Assembly (NCBI GenBank): GCA_001466705.2 | Contig: LATX02000197.1 | Location: forward strand, 496,001 to 560,000 | DNA: 64,000 nt | Direction: 5' to 3' | DNA from: Moniliophthora roreri | Taxonomy: Eukaryota; Basidiomycota; Agaricomycetes; Agaricales; Marasmiaceae | Shown: positions 1 to 10,408 of the stretch, in pieces | How the letters are laid out: each line of letters begins with the position of its first letter | Position numbering within the stretch: the first letter of the stretch is position 1 | Notes under the pieces: generated by a model | Seen by the model: the letters and a program-made list of their open reading frames with translations, nothing else | What the model was told of the DNA's origin: nothing | Databases searched by the model: none | Program-made: the position numbers and the translations under genes

Positions 1-221
1 GCGAGAATTTAGTGGATTGCTTCAAGTCCGTTAGAGAGAGAAACAAAAGCGTTGTGCACAGTGCGAAAGGCGCGTGGTTGTGATTGGCTTGTTGAGCTTC
101 CCACGCCTCGAAGAGGGCACCTCACTCAGTTCCAAACCACCACTGTACCCAGTTCACGCTATGGCAAGGATATGTCATCAAGGTTATCCTGGCTTCTGAC
201 TGATATCTATGCTTCATTTAG

Positions 222-1735
222 GCCCAAAAATTATCACAAGAATTGATTGATCGAATAATCGACTCTCTTTACGAGGAGGGGACTTCAGCAGGCTATAAGG
301 CCACCAGGGCCTGCGCATTGGTCAACTCCAAATGGGTTCCTCGTTCGCGGCATCATACTTTTTCTCACATTTTCGTCAAAGCACCAATTGAAGAGTTCGA
401 ACAGTTCTTCAAGCAGGTCACCCAGTACGAGAGACTCATCGAACTACTCCGCAGCCCTCTTTGTACGTTTCAATCCAGGACTCGTTATCTATCCATACAG
501 GGTGCGCTGTGGCACAACTATTCTCCCACAGTCGTCAATTGGATAGACCCACTATTTGACCAGGTGGAGAAATGGAAATCGCTCACCTCTCTGAATCTGT
601 CTGGCATTGAGAAGGAAACACTGAACACGGCAGCTTGGGCGATAATCACACAGAAGGAAGCCTCCAGAGACGTTCTGGAATTCAGAAACAGAATTCAACG
701 CTTATCGCTGCAACACCTCCCCGCTATCGAACACGAGGACGAATTTTTGGCGCTCTTGAACATGATCCACCTCTTTCCGTCGCTCCAATGCCTTTCCTTT
801 AACCCCAAGCTTTTCACAGAAAAGCTGGAGGTCGAGGGATCGACACCGCCGCATGAGGCAGAACAACAGCTCTGGATGCGCGGGCTGGACGAGCCACGCA
901 CACTGTCTCTTGCACAGAGTGCACTTCCAGCGCCAGCTATCATTACTGAGCTGGAGCTGCACAGCGCTCGAGGCTCAAATGGTGTACCATATTCCGTTTT
1001 TTACGAGTGGCTTCGTTTGAGTAACGGATCTCTTCGTGTCCTCGATATTCGCCTTGATATCATGCACGAATTGGATTACCGTTCTTTTGCGCGGTACCTA
1101 CATTCCATCGGATCATCTTTAGAGAGTGTCAATCTCACGACTGCCTACTACGGCCGCGATACGGGTGACACTACAGACTTTGACACCCTCACGGATACTA
1201 GAAACAAAATGACGGCTAGGTTTGGTGAGCACATCAGTACGATCTATACAGCGCTTTACTGACTGAAAAGTTATTGACAGAATCCTTGCTAAAATTCGAG
1301 CCTTTCATCAAATGTGCCGCGCTTCGGGAGGTTACCGTCGAACGTCTCTTTCTCTATGAACTGTTTAACAAGTCCCCGATAACCTTGATCCCCATTGACA
1401 CCTTCGTGTCTGCTCTCTGCGGGCAGTCTCTGAAGCAGCTGAAGCTAATAATGTGGACAGATTTGGCCCGCGGTAATCTAGACAAGGAAGCAGAAGAAAA
1501 TTCATGGCGCCGTGCAGACGAGCTCTTGGCAGGAGATGCGTTTCCGGCCTTAGAATCCGTGATCATTTCCCTCAGTATCATTGCGGATATACTCTTCGAT
1601 AAACATTTTGATGCGATGGAAATTGGGAGGCAAAGAAAGACCGTTATTGGGCCGTATTTGCGCTCTCTATTTCCTAGATGCCATGATAAAGGCATTCTCA
1701 AGATCGTGTTCCCGCGCATCGACCTCGACTGGTGA
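222..1735 (+). CDS. F-box/LRR-like protein, paralogue 1 (5' exon unresolved)
   Basis: Probable substrate receptor of an SCF ubiquitin ligase. Coding blocks are 222-1224 and 1281-1735, split by a 56-bp intron 1225-1280 (GTGAGC...GACAG, branch-like CTGAC). Removing it joins the blocks in frame and gives 485 residues. The N terminus, LSQELIDRIIDSL then ACALVNSKWVPRSR, is a degenerate F-box; the rest has leucine-rich segments such as RIQRLSLQHLP and FPSLQCLSF, but no regular LRR register. An acceptor TTTAG lies just before 222, so a short first exon is expected upstream. I could not place a start in phase: ATGs at 161 and 172 do not splice in frame. It faces the paralogue at 2174-3719 tail to tail. 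Seen: frame continuity and motif. Inferred: F-box role. Either the 5' exon lies outside the window or the gene has lost its start. Confidence 0.75.
1225..1280 (+). other. Spliceosomal intron of F-box paralogue 1
   Basis: GTGAGC donor, CTGAC branch-like site and GACAG acceptor; 56 bp. It removes the TGA near 1260 and joins TARF to ESLLKF in frame. The position matches the second intron of the convergent paralogue, which supports both models. Confidence 0.75.
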
Positions 1736-2173
1736 GGTACGGGCAGGTATGCGTCTCATTGACCAGGTGTCTTTCATCCCCACTGACTTTTCTCCTGCAC
1801 AGAAGTAACCCCTTAGCGGACTGAGTGCATTCGTTCTCATCTGCTGAGTGAGGTCCAAACCAAACGAGGCTCCACTATCTATGTACTTCCTGATGTCACA
1901 AAAATCAACTACTCCTTGGTAGTAACTTGCCCAACCATTCTACGACATCGGTTTCCCGAATTCCCCCACCCAAATGCTTATCAGAACTGTTTCCAGGAGC
2001 GGGAGAGATGTCCAGTCAGGATCTTGTCTGTGTTCGAAGAAACGGTCTGCAGCTGCTGGTGATCTGCTGAAGAAGGTCAATACCCCGGCTCTGATAAGCC
2101 AGATTATGACTCGACAAAAATTCAGATTCAGTATAATGTATTGCAGAAGACAAACTGTTTACTATAACCCTTA
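1736..2173. other. Convergent intergenic stretch with an F-box 3' relic
   Basis: No gene seen. Around 1985-2040 the minus strand resembles the C-terminal part of the neighbouring F-box paralogue (DRILT/FPVLKS region, 2290-2345), with a 4-base insertion. It looks like a fragment of another, lost paralogue. Confidence 0.4.
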
Positions 2174-3719
2174 TCATTGACCGAATTTCAAAAGACCCTT
2201 CTCCAGTGATTGCGCTAGTAACCGCTTGAAGCAATCCACAACGTCACTTTCCTTAATGCCCTCAGCTTCATGCTCCTCCCCTACATAAACGGACACAAGG
2301 ACACTTTTCAGGACCGGGAAAGATGTCAGGATCCTGTCTGCATTCGACCAATCCTTATTTTCCGCATCACAATCAATGTGTTCTTCGGATTCAGGTGCAT
2401 CAGTCTGAATAATGATTTCAACATGTGCCAACGATTGTCCGGTCAGGTTTGAAAAGAGAATCGAAGGGGAGACCAAAGACATCGGGCACTTATTTCTAAT
2501 ATCGTAGCAGAAGATGGATTCGAGTCGGAGTGTCTCTAGCCCAATGGAACGATCAAGAATGCAACGCTGTGGCTCCACAAAAGTGCCTAGGTTACCGATG
2601 AGTTGACAGTGAACAAAAGTCAAAGGACCTGATCGCACCGAGAAGATCCCTGGATTTTCTTTTCGTCAGTCGCCGTTCATGTGAGTCCACATCTTCGAAA
2701 TCTCCGTGAAAAGTTATAGAAAGGTCGAGATCCTTCAAGGAAGCTCCCAGCAAGTATAGGTATTCCGCGAACGATGGAAAATCAGCGGTCGTCATCATGT
2801 CTACCTGAACACGTAACTGGTTGACAATGAGTTTGTGATGGATGGCCCACTTCCAAACAATTGTACTCGGGAAAATAGACCATAGCCCAACCTCGGTAGT
2901 GATGTCCAACACGGTGAGGTTGGTTGAGGATGGTCCAGGTATGCGTAGCAGCTTCTCGAGGTCGAAATAGTTCGATATATCCGCGGAATCCGAATCCTCG
3001 ATTTCAGGTTCCTCGTGTGGATTGTAAGGCCCCAGATGTAATTCCTGTAGACCGGGGAAACGTGAAACTATGTTCAAGACATCGAACATAGCAATAGCGT
3101 CACCGGTGGATATGTATAGGAAAGAGAGGCGGTTGATCCTTTGCCTGAATTCGATGAATATTGGATCTGTCGCGTCACTGAGAAAAGATTCCCATGTAGT
3201 ACCATTACGATGCTCGAATTCAAAGGATATGTCGAAATCCTCGAATTTCAACGCGGTAACGTTTCTCCAGTTGGAAAGGTACTTCGGACGGAGGATATGT
3301 GTGAGCCAGTTCTTCTGGGTAGATGTCATAGCTCTACCATTTGGATTTCTAGAGCCCTGGAGGGTTATTTGGGTGATCGATGAATGGAATGTGCAAAGTG
3401 GGTTGTTGAGAATCTCGAGCAGACCGTTGAATTTGGTCATTGTGTTGAATTCCACCTTCTCCCCATTAATCCAATATCGGCGCTTTCGGTTGCGATAGGG
3501 AATATTGACCACGAGTTCATCAAACAAATAACGTCTGCAGCGAGACAACCACCCCGAAGATACCAAACTACACGTCTTCAAGGCTTTGCGGTCTTCATCA
3601 AGATTATCGACGATCAGATCGACCAGCTCTTGAAGCGAGCCGACCTGTGGCATGTGTAATTAATTGGAGTAAACTAGCTGAAAATTGAAATAAAAAGTTA
3701 CCTTCTCGATTGGATTCAT
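2174..3719 (-). CDS. F-box/LRR-like protein, paralogue 2
   Basis: Probable SCF ubiquitin-ligase substrate receptor. My model has three exons, 3719-3702, 3644-2639 and 2586-2174, with introns of 57 bp (GTAACT...CACAG) and 52 bp (GTGCGA...CCTAG). Both keep frame and give 478 residues starting MNPIEK. An alternative start is the ATG at 3653 inside the first intron (MPQVGSLQELVD). The F-box is at the N terminus: SLQELVDLIVDNL, then LKTCSLVSSGWLSRCRRYLF. Leucine-rich stretches follow (INRLSFLYIS, FPGLQELHLG, LTVLDITTEVG). It matches paralogue 1 along its length, for example NPLCTFHS versus SPLCTFQS and the shared second-intron position. The non-consensus donor GTGCGA is the weakest part of the model. 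The substrate cannot be told. Confidence 0.8.
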
Positions 3720-4079
3720 TACCAACGGTCCCCAGAAGTGCACGTGAAAGTCTCTGGTTAAGAAACCGCTGAAGGGGCCGGCTCCTGATGCGAATTTCCG
3801 GGAATTCTCACCGTCACTGAAGTGAATGCAAGTAGCGAGGACACATTACTACGAGGGGGAAACTAGCTTATATTGAGGGAGTACTTTGTGTTACAGCTGT
3901 TTGCGAGTATAATATCGCTGATATCATGAGTAAATGTGAGTGAGAGAGAGGGGCCAGCATGCCACGTGTAACGACGACAAGCAATCGCAACCTGTCGCAA
4001 CTCACTCATTTACCAGCCCGAAGCACAATTCGATCATTTTCAATATGTCCGCAAATTGCTGTAATCAGATACGATGAGT
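3720..4079. other. Intergenic, probable 5' flank of F-box paralogue 2
   Basis: No coding feature seen. It lies between the start of the minus-strand F-box gene and the decayed third copy. No convincing TATA box or other site was found. Confidence 0.5.
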
Positions 4080-6160
4080 GAAAGTACGAGTCTTTTCTCG
4101 AGCGAGGTACCGAGGTAATAACTGCCTAAAGCAGTCTACGATATCGCCTTCCCGAACACCCTCGGCTTCCTCCTTCCACAAGCCAAAATCCCAACCTTTG
4201 CTAGCACTGGAAAAGAAAGTCCAATTAGTATTTCGTCCGCCTTCAGTCGGCCTTCAGCCAGTTCAGCCTCTCTTCAGTAGGATGAACCTCATCCTCAGGT
4301 GCTATCCGTCTGTATGAAGATTTCGACACATGCCATAGACTATCCTGTTATATTCGAGAAGGCAATTGAAGGAGATATTAAAGATAACGGACGCTTGCTT
4401 GACGTCGTAGAGGAACTTGTAGTCGAACCTTAGCTAGAGCTCCTAGCGCATCGGATGATCCGCCGTCATCCGACCGATGAGAGGTCGGATTCGGATGGCG
4501 GATGAGCTCCTCGACGAGCACCAACCGACGGATGGTATCCGACCAATCTCCCGGCGTGGCACAGACGGGTAATCCGACTCACCCTAGGAAGGCCAGAGTC
4601 ACATACGAGGGCTTTCGTCTGTCTGACTGAATATTGAATTTCATTTCAGTTCTTCTAGGTACATTGTATGTACTTGTGCCAATTAAGCCCTATACACGAC
4701 GGATATAACGGTAATAGATCAATGAACCTCGCACCTAAGAACCCTTTCCGTTTTCCCTCCCTCGGAGCAGATCAAAACACCAAATTTCGGACATTGCGTT
4801 GCGTATTGGGGGTTCCTAGGGTCGCTCAAGGGATCTAAAATAAAAAGAGAGCAATACTGGCGAATCGTGGGAAGGAGTCTCTGACAACTTGTGAAGTGCT
4901 GACTTAGCGTCCATCCACCGGATTATCTTAACGAATACCATCCGCTAGGAGCCCTAACCTCAGCACCTCCAGTCCTCTATACCGCCTCGCGTCCACCACG
5001 AAGAAAAATTTGACGATCCAAATTCATGTAATGGTCTACTGATCAATCAGCTCGTGAAGCAATATGGATCTTAATAAATTCACTTGCCCCAAATGCATTT
5101 GGATTTTGATCTCCTTGTTTGTGCAGCCGACCTTTCCATCTCAAAGTCATCAGGAAAAGTGAGAAAGAGGTCGAAAGCCGTCAATGACGATCCAAGCATG
5201 CGAAGGTGTTCGGAAAAGGGATCAAATCCGCTTCAGTCAGCACGCCTAGTTGAACACAGAGCGCGTTCGCTAGAAGCCTATGATGAATGGCTCATCCCCA
5301 AGCGATAGCGGTCGGAAAGATGGGCTAGATTCCCCACGTGATAGTGATATTTAGCATGGAGATCGAGGAAGAAGGACCAGGTATCTGCAATAGCCGTTCG
5401 AGATCAAAAGTGGACGCGAGTCGGAAAAGTCCTCATTTTCAAGGTCCTCGTATGGATTGTATAACTCTGATTGCAGCTGTCGTAGACTCGCAAAAGTCGG
5501 AACGGTGTCCAAAATCTCGATACCATAACATCGTTATGGGCAGCCACGTTGACGAATGCTGGGCATTCAATCCCACGTCTAAATTTCATGACTGCTGCGT
5601 CTGCCTCCCCTGAAAGAAAGGACATACATGCAACGTGATTGATACTCTCGAGGTCGAAATCGATGCCAACGTCTTCAAACGACAATATCGCGACACTGGT
5701 CCGTTTGGAAAGGTGCGTTGGATGGAGAATGCGCCCCAGCCAATCCTGACCAAACCGCACTTGTGTGCCATACGGGCTTCGGGTACCGTGGAGGTTGATT
5801 TCAAGGAGCAACGGTTGAAATGTGGAAAGTGGGCTATCGAGGATTTCAAGTACTTAGTTCCTTGAATCTGATTTCCGTGTTCCGATTCTAAACCCTTGCC
5901 TTCATCCCGATATATGTAGCCACCGAGTTCACGAAAGGGAACGGTGACCTTTAGCACCTCAAAGAGATACAGCGAAGGAGCCACCTTGAAAACACCAAAC
6001 CGCAGGTCTTCAGGGCTTGGTCGTCTCTACGAATATTATGAATGATCTTGTCGATCAGCTCTTGAAATAAGCTAACCTACCAGCGATATGCATAAGTACT
6101 AAGTCCTATTCTTGTAGATCGAAGATTCAGGCAATCTCTTCACCCTTTCGATCACCGAAA
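4080..6160 (-). pseudogene. Broken third F-box/LRR paralogue
   Basis: The minus strand shows pieces of the same family in order. LFQELIDKIIHNI and ALKTCGLVFSRWLLRC (about 6068-5970) form the F-box. A frame change follows, then homology through IHGTRSPYG-like and HPTHLSKRTSVAILSFED (5811-5600), FDLERLLQIPGPSS (about 5400-5345), and a C-terminal piece with VREGDIVDCFRQLL near 4160-4100. The middle-to-C-terminal join is interrupted by about 890 bp (roughly 4441-5335) without family similarity. Frameshifts and this interruption make it non-functional. A possible first exon (ATGAAC...) is near 6160. The family order is seen directly; pseudogene status is inferred. Confidence 0.75.
4430..4560. repeat. 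Imperfect palindrome inside the decayed F-box copy
   Basis: CCGCCGTCATCCGACC at about 4449-4464 pairs imperfectly with GGTCGGATTCGGATGGCGG about 10 bases later. GAGCTCC flanks both sides. This could be the fold-back end of a small inverted-repeat element that broke the pseudogene. No target-site duplication was recognised. Confidence 0.4.
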
Positions 6161-6401
6161 GGCCGTTCATTACAAGTTTGATCGAGGTATTTGCAGTTGA
6201 CTACAAAGGCGGAAACACCTCAGAAAAGTGGCCCGGTAGTTGGAGTCCTCGCGATCGGTCAGGTCAGATTTGACGGCGCGTTGAGCTCGATGGCATCTTC
6301 ATCACTACTTTTGCAGCAGGGGGTACTTAAATACAGCGAAGGTCAGATACAAACTACTATTTCACCATAGCATTGCAGAAAAACAAACCAATGGAGCAGT
6401 C

Positions 6402-6453
6402 CATGTAGAAATAATGTAATTCTCCCCAGCAATGCAACCCCGACACGTTATAA
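6402..6453 (+). repeat. Left terminal inverted repeat of copy A
   Basis: It pairs with the reverse complement of 8810-8861. Both arms are 52 bases. Identity is strongest in CATGTAG, ATTCTCCCCAGC, GCAACCCCGAC and GTTATAA. Confidence 0.85.
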
Positions 6454-6613
6454 AGCGGACCCTGCCAACGTCATGACCAAATTCGGTACCTTTATTATTC
6501 CCACCAGTACCTTTATCATTTCCCCCTTCCCATTCCTTGACCATATTTATTAATCTACAACACACTGCTGAATTGTCATTCTGCCTCTGTGGTTTCACTG
6601 CTCTTTGCTCATA

Positions 6614-6850
6614 GGTGCGTATGTTTATCATTTGGCTGAGCTTGAGATAATAATAATTATCCCTCAGCTACCTCCCGGATACCTGCCTCTCATACAGAAT
6701 TATCATTCTCCCCCACTTTGTGTTGATCTGATCCGCTAGGTGCGCACCTTTATTATTTGGCTCAGCTCGAGCTATTAATAATTGTCCCTCGGCTACCTCC
6801 TGGATACCACCTGCCTCTCAGGCTCGCATCGAATTATCATTCTCCCCGAA
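6614..6850 (+). repeat. Two-unit internal tandem repeat in copy A
   Basis: Units of about 115-125 bp start at 6614 and 6739 with GGTGCG. Each then runs through a TTATCATTTGG/TTATTATTTGG block, a CCTCAGCTACCTCC-like block and AATTATCATTCTCCCC. The same pair occurs in copy B. Confidence 0.75.
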
Positions 6851-8809
6851 CATTTCTATCCCGACCACTTTGGCAAATTATAATTCGACCTCATGCTTCC
6901 TCGGATTTCAGATATGTTGTGTACAAGTTATTTTTGAATGACACGGAATTATTAGCATTCACATACAGTACCCTGTCCCGGATACCTGTCAAATAATCAT
7001 TCGACCTCAGCTGATACGACAATCCTGGAACTCTTTGCGCACGCTCTCTCATGAATTTTTTCCCCGGCATCCTAAGCCTCACGATCACAAGCAAAACTTC
7101 CTTATTTCATCAAACCTCACTTCTTGATATCTTAGGTATGCATTGTTGCCTGTTTTCATGGACTCAGTCTCATTATCATTCAGCATTTCTACTTACCCTG
7201 ATCCTTCTACATGCTCGCTGCCATTCCTGAGTCTTTATGAGGTAATTTACTGAGTAGTCTTTACCTATTTACCTTTTATGTAACGTCAAGATTCCACAAG
7301 CGCTGAATAGACGCTTGGAATTGAACTACGTCCGGCTCGTCGGAACTAGTGTTCAGGGAAGAACTTTTCTCATACATATCCACCACATCATTTGCAGACC
7401 TGGTAGATATTACCACTTGAGTCGGAGCATAGAAAAGGCCAAACTGAGTGCTCCCAGCGCTATTAGATCCTCAAATGAAAAAGTCAAGCGACACACAAGC
7501 TCAGAATGGCTTTCGTTCACACTTTACTTATAAATTATATCTCTCGACGGCCACAAAAAATATCCCCCCACACCAACAACAGAAAATCAACTGAATATCA
7601 TCTCAAAGGCATCAGAATTTGTTTCAATACATACCTGCAGCCCATACTAAACCCTGCGGACGTTTATGGTACAATAGGATATTTGAAAATGCAGCCGATG
7701 ATCTCTCTAAAATTCTTGCCATAACAGGTAAGAATCTTCCAAAAAAGGCAATTAATATTTCTAAATTTGACAACACTATGCAATGCTCGTCGATCTTTGC
7801 TGAGAGACCGAACTGTAGCCTAGTAGTCTGATGTTGTTCCGTTTGGCCAATGTTTACTGAGTGCTCAGTAGTAGAGGCTGCTATATTTGGAGTGTCGGTG
7901 AACGATAGCGCGCTAGTGAGGCTCATATTGCCTCGAGACTTCAGGGGAACTTTTCCATACCCAAAATAGTTTATATTATGAGATGTTATGTTGAGTAGCC
8001 ATGAGTAAAGCGTAAAGTATAGTAAGAGTGAGGGATATGTATGTAGTCTGGGTCAGAATCTTCGTAAGGTAGCATTATGGCGGGGTATATATGTCTTCGG
8101 TGCCTTCAGGTTCCGGCGGGATCAGTACTACGCTAGGTAATAACTGTCAATTCAATGAAAGGATATGAAACGGACCTTCCAATCAACACTGTTACCTCCT
8201 TGTTGCCTGCCCAAGTGACGGTACCGACTAGCCTCCCACGGGATGGGGAAAACATCAAAAAGGGTGCTTCAGGGGGCTCCTTGAAATATAGACTCGGATG
8301 ATTCCGAGCCGAGCCAAGAACTGTACAGTCCGAAGAGAGTTAAAGTTCACGGAGGGCCGGGAAGATGATAATGGGAACTAGCAGGAGAGAGAATGGAATT
8401 GAGTGTGAATATTGACAGATTATAAATGGTACACGCACAGGTGACGGTGTCGAGAACAATGATGAGGGACTGCTGGGCGCCACTGGACGAATGATAATGT
8501 GGCATAGGGGTAATATTTGATGGTGCTGTGATAAAGTGTAAGCACAGAATGCGGGAGACATTGAGATGACAGGAATACGCACCACAGCCATAGAACACTA
8601 CACTGCATGACAGAGGAAGGAACATGAAAGGAGGAAGTAAGGATCCAACCGTGGAAAACATCTGTAATGCGACTGCCGAATTTGGCATTGCTGGTGTTTC
8701 CCACTTATTATTCGCACCCAGGGCGAATTATTATTTGTTCCAAGGCAGGCTTGCAAAAAAGGATGAGAGCAATTATCATTCATCAAGGCCTTACAACATA
8801 GCGGGAACA

Positions 8810-8861
8810 TTATAACGCGTCGGGGTTGCAAAGCTGGGGAGAATGAATAAAGTACTACATG
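8810..8861 (-). repeat. Right terminal inverted repeat of copy A
   Basis: Reverse-complement partner of 6402-6453; see that entry for the shared core motifs. Confidence 0.85.
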
Positions 8862-9019
8862 GTATGCTGGAAGTAGGGACAAGGTTGATTGAATGCTAGT
8901 CATTTAGGTGAGTTTAGAGTGCTTTGAACGGATACGCAAGCTTTATACGCTGTTTGAAAGCTGTTCACTCCCGCTGTGCATCAAACCTGTCAAGAAAGCA
9001 TCGACTCGAACGGATAGCC

Positions 9020-9542
9020 TTACAGCTGTTTACGAATCCCTAGCATATTTTCCATAAACTCCAGCTTTTGATGGCCGTTCATATGACGCACTAGCTCCAC
9101 AACACCTATTTGCACAAATGCATGGCAAGGCAAGTCTCTTGCACAATAACAGACCTGGACACAGTGTTTAGACTCTTCCAGCACCTCATCAATGGCTTGA
9201 GTCGGAGACACTCAGGGAGTTGGGACGTATGAAGGGGAAGAGACCCTCGAAGGTGATATTATTCAGGATTCCGGAGAGCCACGTGGAGACAGGGATCATC
9301 TCAACGGCCTTTCGTCTGCTTCTTTGCTGCTTCTCGTGCAGGGAGAGGTTCAAAGAGGCTTATTTTCATGCAGATGGTGATACTCGTTGAATTTTTCAGG
9401 TTCCATTAGCATTTCTCTTGGGAAAGCTACAAATTTGAAGCACCCCTTGCACTAGTGCCGAATCTGCCGATGTTTGGCCCTAAATAGCCATCAAAAGCTG
9501 GAGTCTATGAAAAATATGCTAGGGATTCATAAATGGCTGTAA
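9020..9542. mobile_element. Small inverted-repeat (MITE-like) element
   Basis: Arms of about 56 bases, 9020-9075 and 9487-9542, are inverted copies. They share GAATCCCTAGCATATTTT and CTCCAGCTTTTGATGGC with a few mismatches. The 410-bp interior has no convincing gene. CGAACG occurs next to the right end and about 9 bases from the left end, so a target-site duplication is only possible, not shown. The size and structure fit a non-autonomous DNA element. Confidence 0.65.
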
Positions 9543-9979
9543 CGAACGTGCATCTCCAGTTGCTGAATGCAGTCAAAGTTTCCCCTGTGGTGATAGCAAA
9601 CAAGATGAGCAGCATAATATACATGTGCAGGTATAAATGTCCATCAAACCCAAATGTACAGAATGTGACCATTGAACATCTGGAAAATATACTGAATGAC
9701 ATGCCGAGTTATATGGGTTTGCAGCCCTATGAAATCTGTTGAACTCAGTTTTTGTAGGTTGTACTGCCATTATAACACTATGAATCCAAGCATATCAGGT
9801 TACTGTGAGATAATACTTACTGTAATTTGCTGGCCCAAGTTTCAGTATGCTATAACCTCAGTTAAACCCAGCATAATCTAGTTTTCTTGGAGTCAGAACC
9901 TCCTGTAACCCAATAGAATCAATGTGACCTGATGTAACCAGTTTCAGAGGTTATACTAGGTTATGGTGGTTACATTGCA
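9543..9979. other. AT-rich, no gene seen
   Basis: Short open frames only. The stretch contains several GTTAC/GTAAC-like words but no repeat structure I could define. Confidence 0.5.
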
Positions 9980-10403
9980 TGTTACGTTACTTGTGCAGCA
10001 ACATTACTACTAACTTCAACAGGAGATAAGTCGAAGTAGCTTCAAGTTCAAGTTTGAGCTCGTTCAACAGTTGTTGAAGTTCAGAGGTCCTTATCATTGC
10101 TTAAACACAAGTTATAAGATTAACCAGGTCAAGCTAGAGATCCTGTCTCTGCTTGAGTGCTTAAATAAGTACAACTGAACTAATTCTACTATATGTGTAT
10201 ATAGTGATGAAGTTGGTGATTTTTAATAAATAGTGACTATGTCAGCATATAAGAAGTATCACAGAGAGAAGAGGGGGGCAGAGATAGTGTATTGGTCCAA
10301 TAGAGGGGGAAGCATGTTATGTCAGAGAGGAAAAGGGGGCTGGGAAGGTGTAATAAGTCTGAGGGAAAAGAGAAGCATATGAAAATAACAAGATAATGTA
10401 ACA
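9980..10403. mobile_element. Solo LTR with 5-bp target-site duplication
   Basis: It starts TGTTACGTTACTTG and ends TGTAACA, so it has the TG..CA ends of an LTR. TTGCA flanks both sides (9975-9979 and 10404-10408). The start, and words such as TAAACACAAGTT and CCAGGTCAAGCT, match the LTRs at 20568, 26077 and 29617. This copy is the most diverged and shortest (424 bp). No internal retrotransposon sequence adjoins it, so LTR-LTR recombination is inferred. Confidence 0.85.
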
Positions 10404-10408
10404 TTGCA

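Larger units (their letters stand above)
6394..8869. mobile_element. 2.48-kb terminal-inverted-repeat element, copy A
   Basis: The block matches 54736-57216 along its whole length, with only about four substitutions and one 5-base indel (TGCAC, after 6456) noted by eye. Similarity stops abruptly at both ends, at GAGCAGTCC (left) and GGTATGCTG (right). Just inside the ends are 52-bp inverted repeats, 6402-6453 and 8810-8861, sharing the cores CATGTAG, ATTCTCCCCAGC and GCAACCCCGAC. The motif AATTATCATTC recurs near the left end and similar motifs occur near the right, as expected of transposase binding sites. No transposase is recognisable, so it is probably non-autonomous. Copy A has no obvious target-site duplication. 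The superfamily is unresolved. Spliceable open blocks on the minus strand (about 8690-8075) could be a carried gene. Confidence 0.85.

Noticed and set aside
7315..7831. Short plus-strand open frames repeated in both copies of the inverted-repeat element
   Set aside because: Identity between copies is explained by the recent duplication, not by coding selection. No motif or splice chain was found on this strand.
6394..8869. Reading the repeated 2.48-kb block as an LTR element or a plain segmental duplication
   Set aside because: The ends are inverted to each other, not direct. Homology stops at the same bases on both sides, and copy B has a candidate duplication. A DNA element fits better.
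9020..9211. Cys-rich small minus-strand frame (HCVQVCYCARDLPCH)
   Set aside because: It overlaps the left arm of the inverted-repeat element and shows no signal peptide or splice support.
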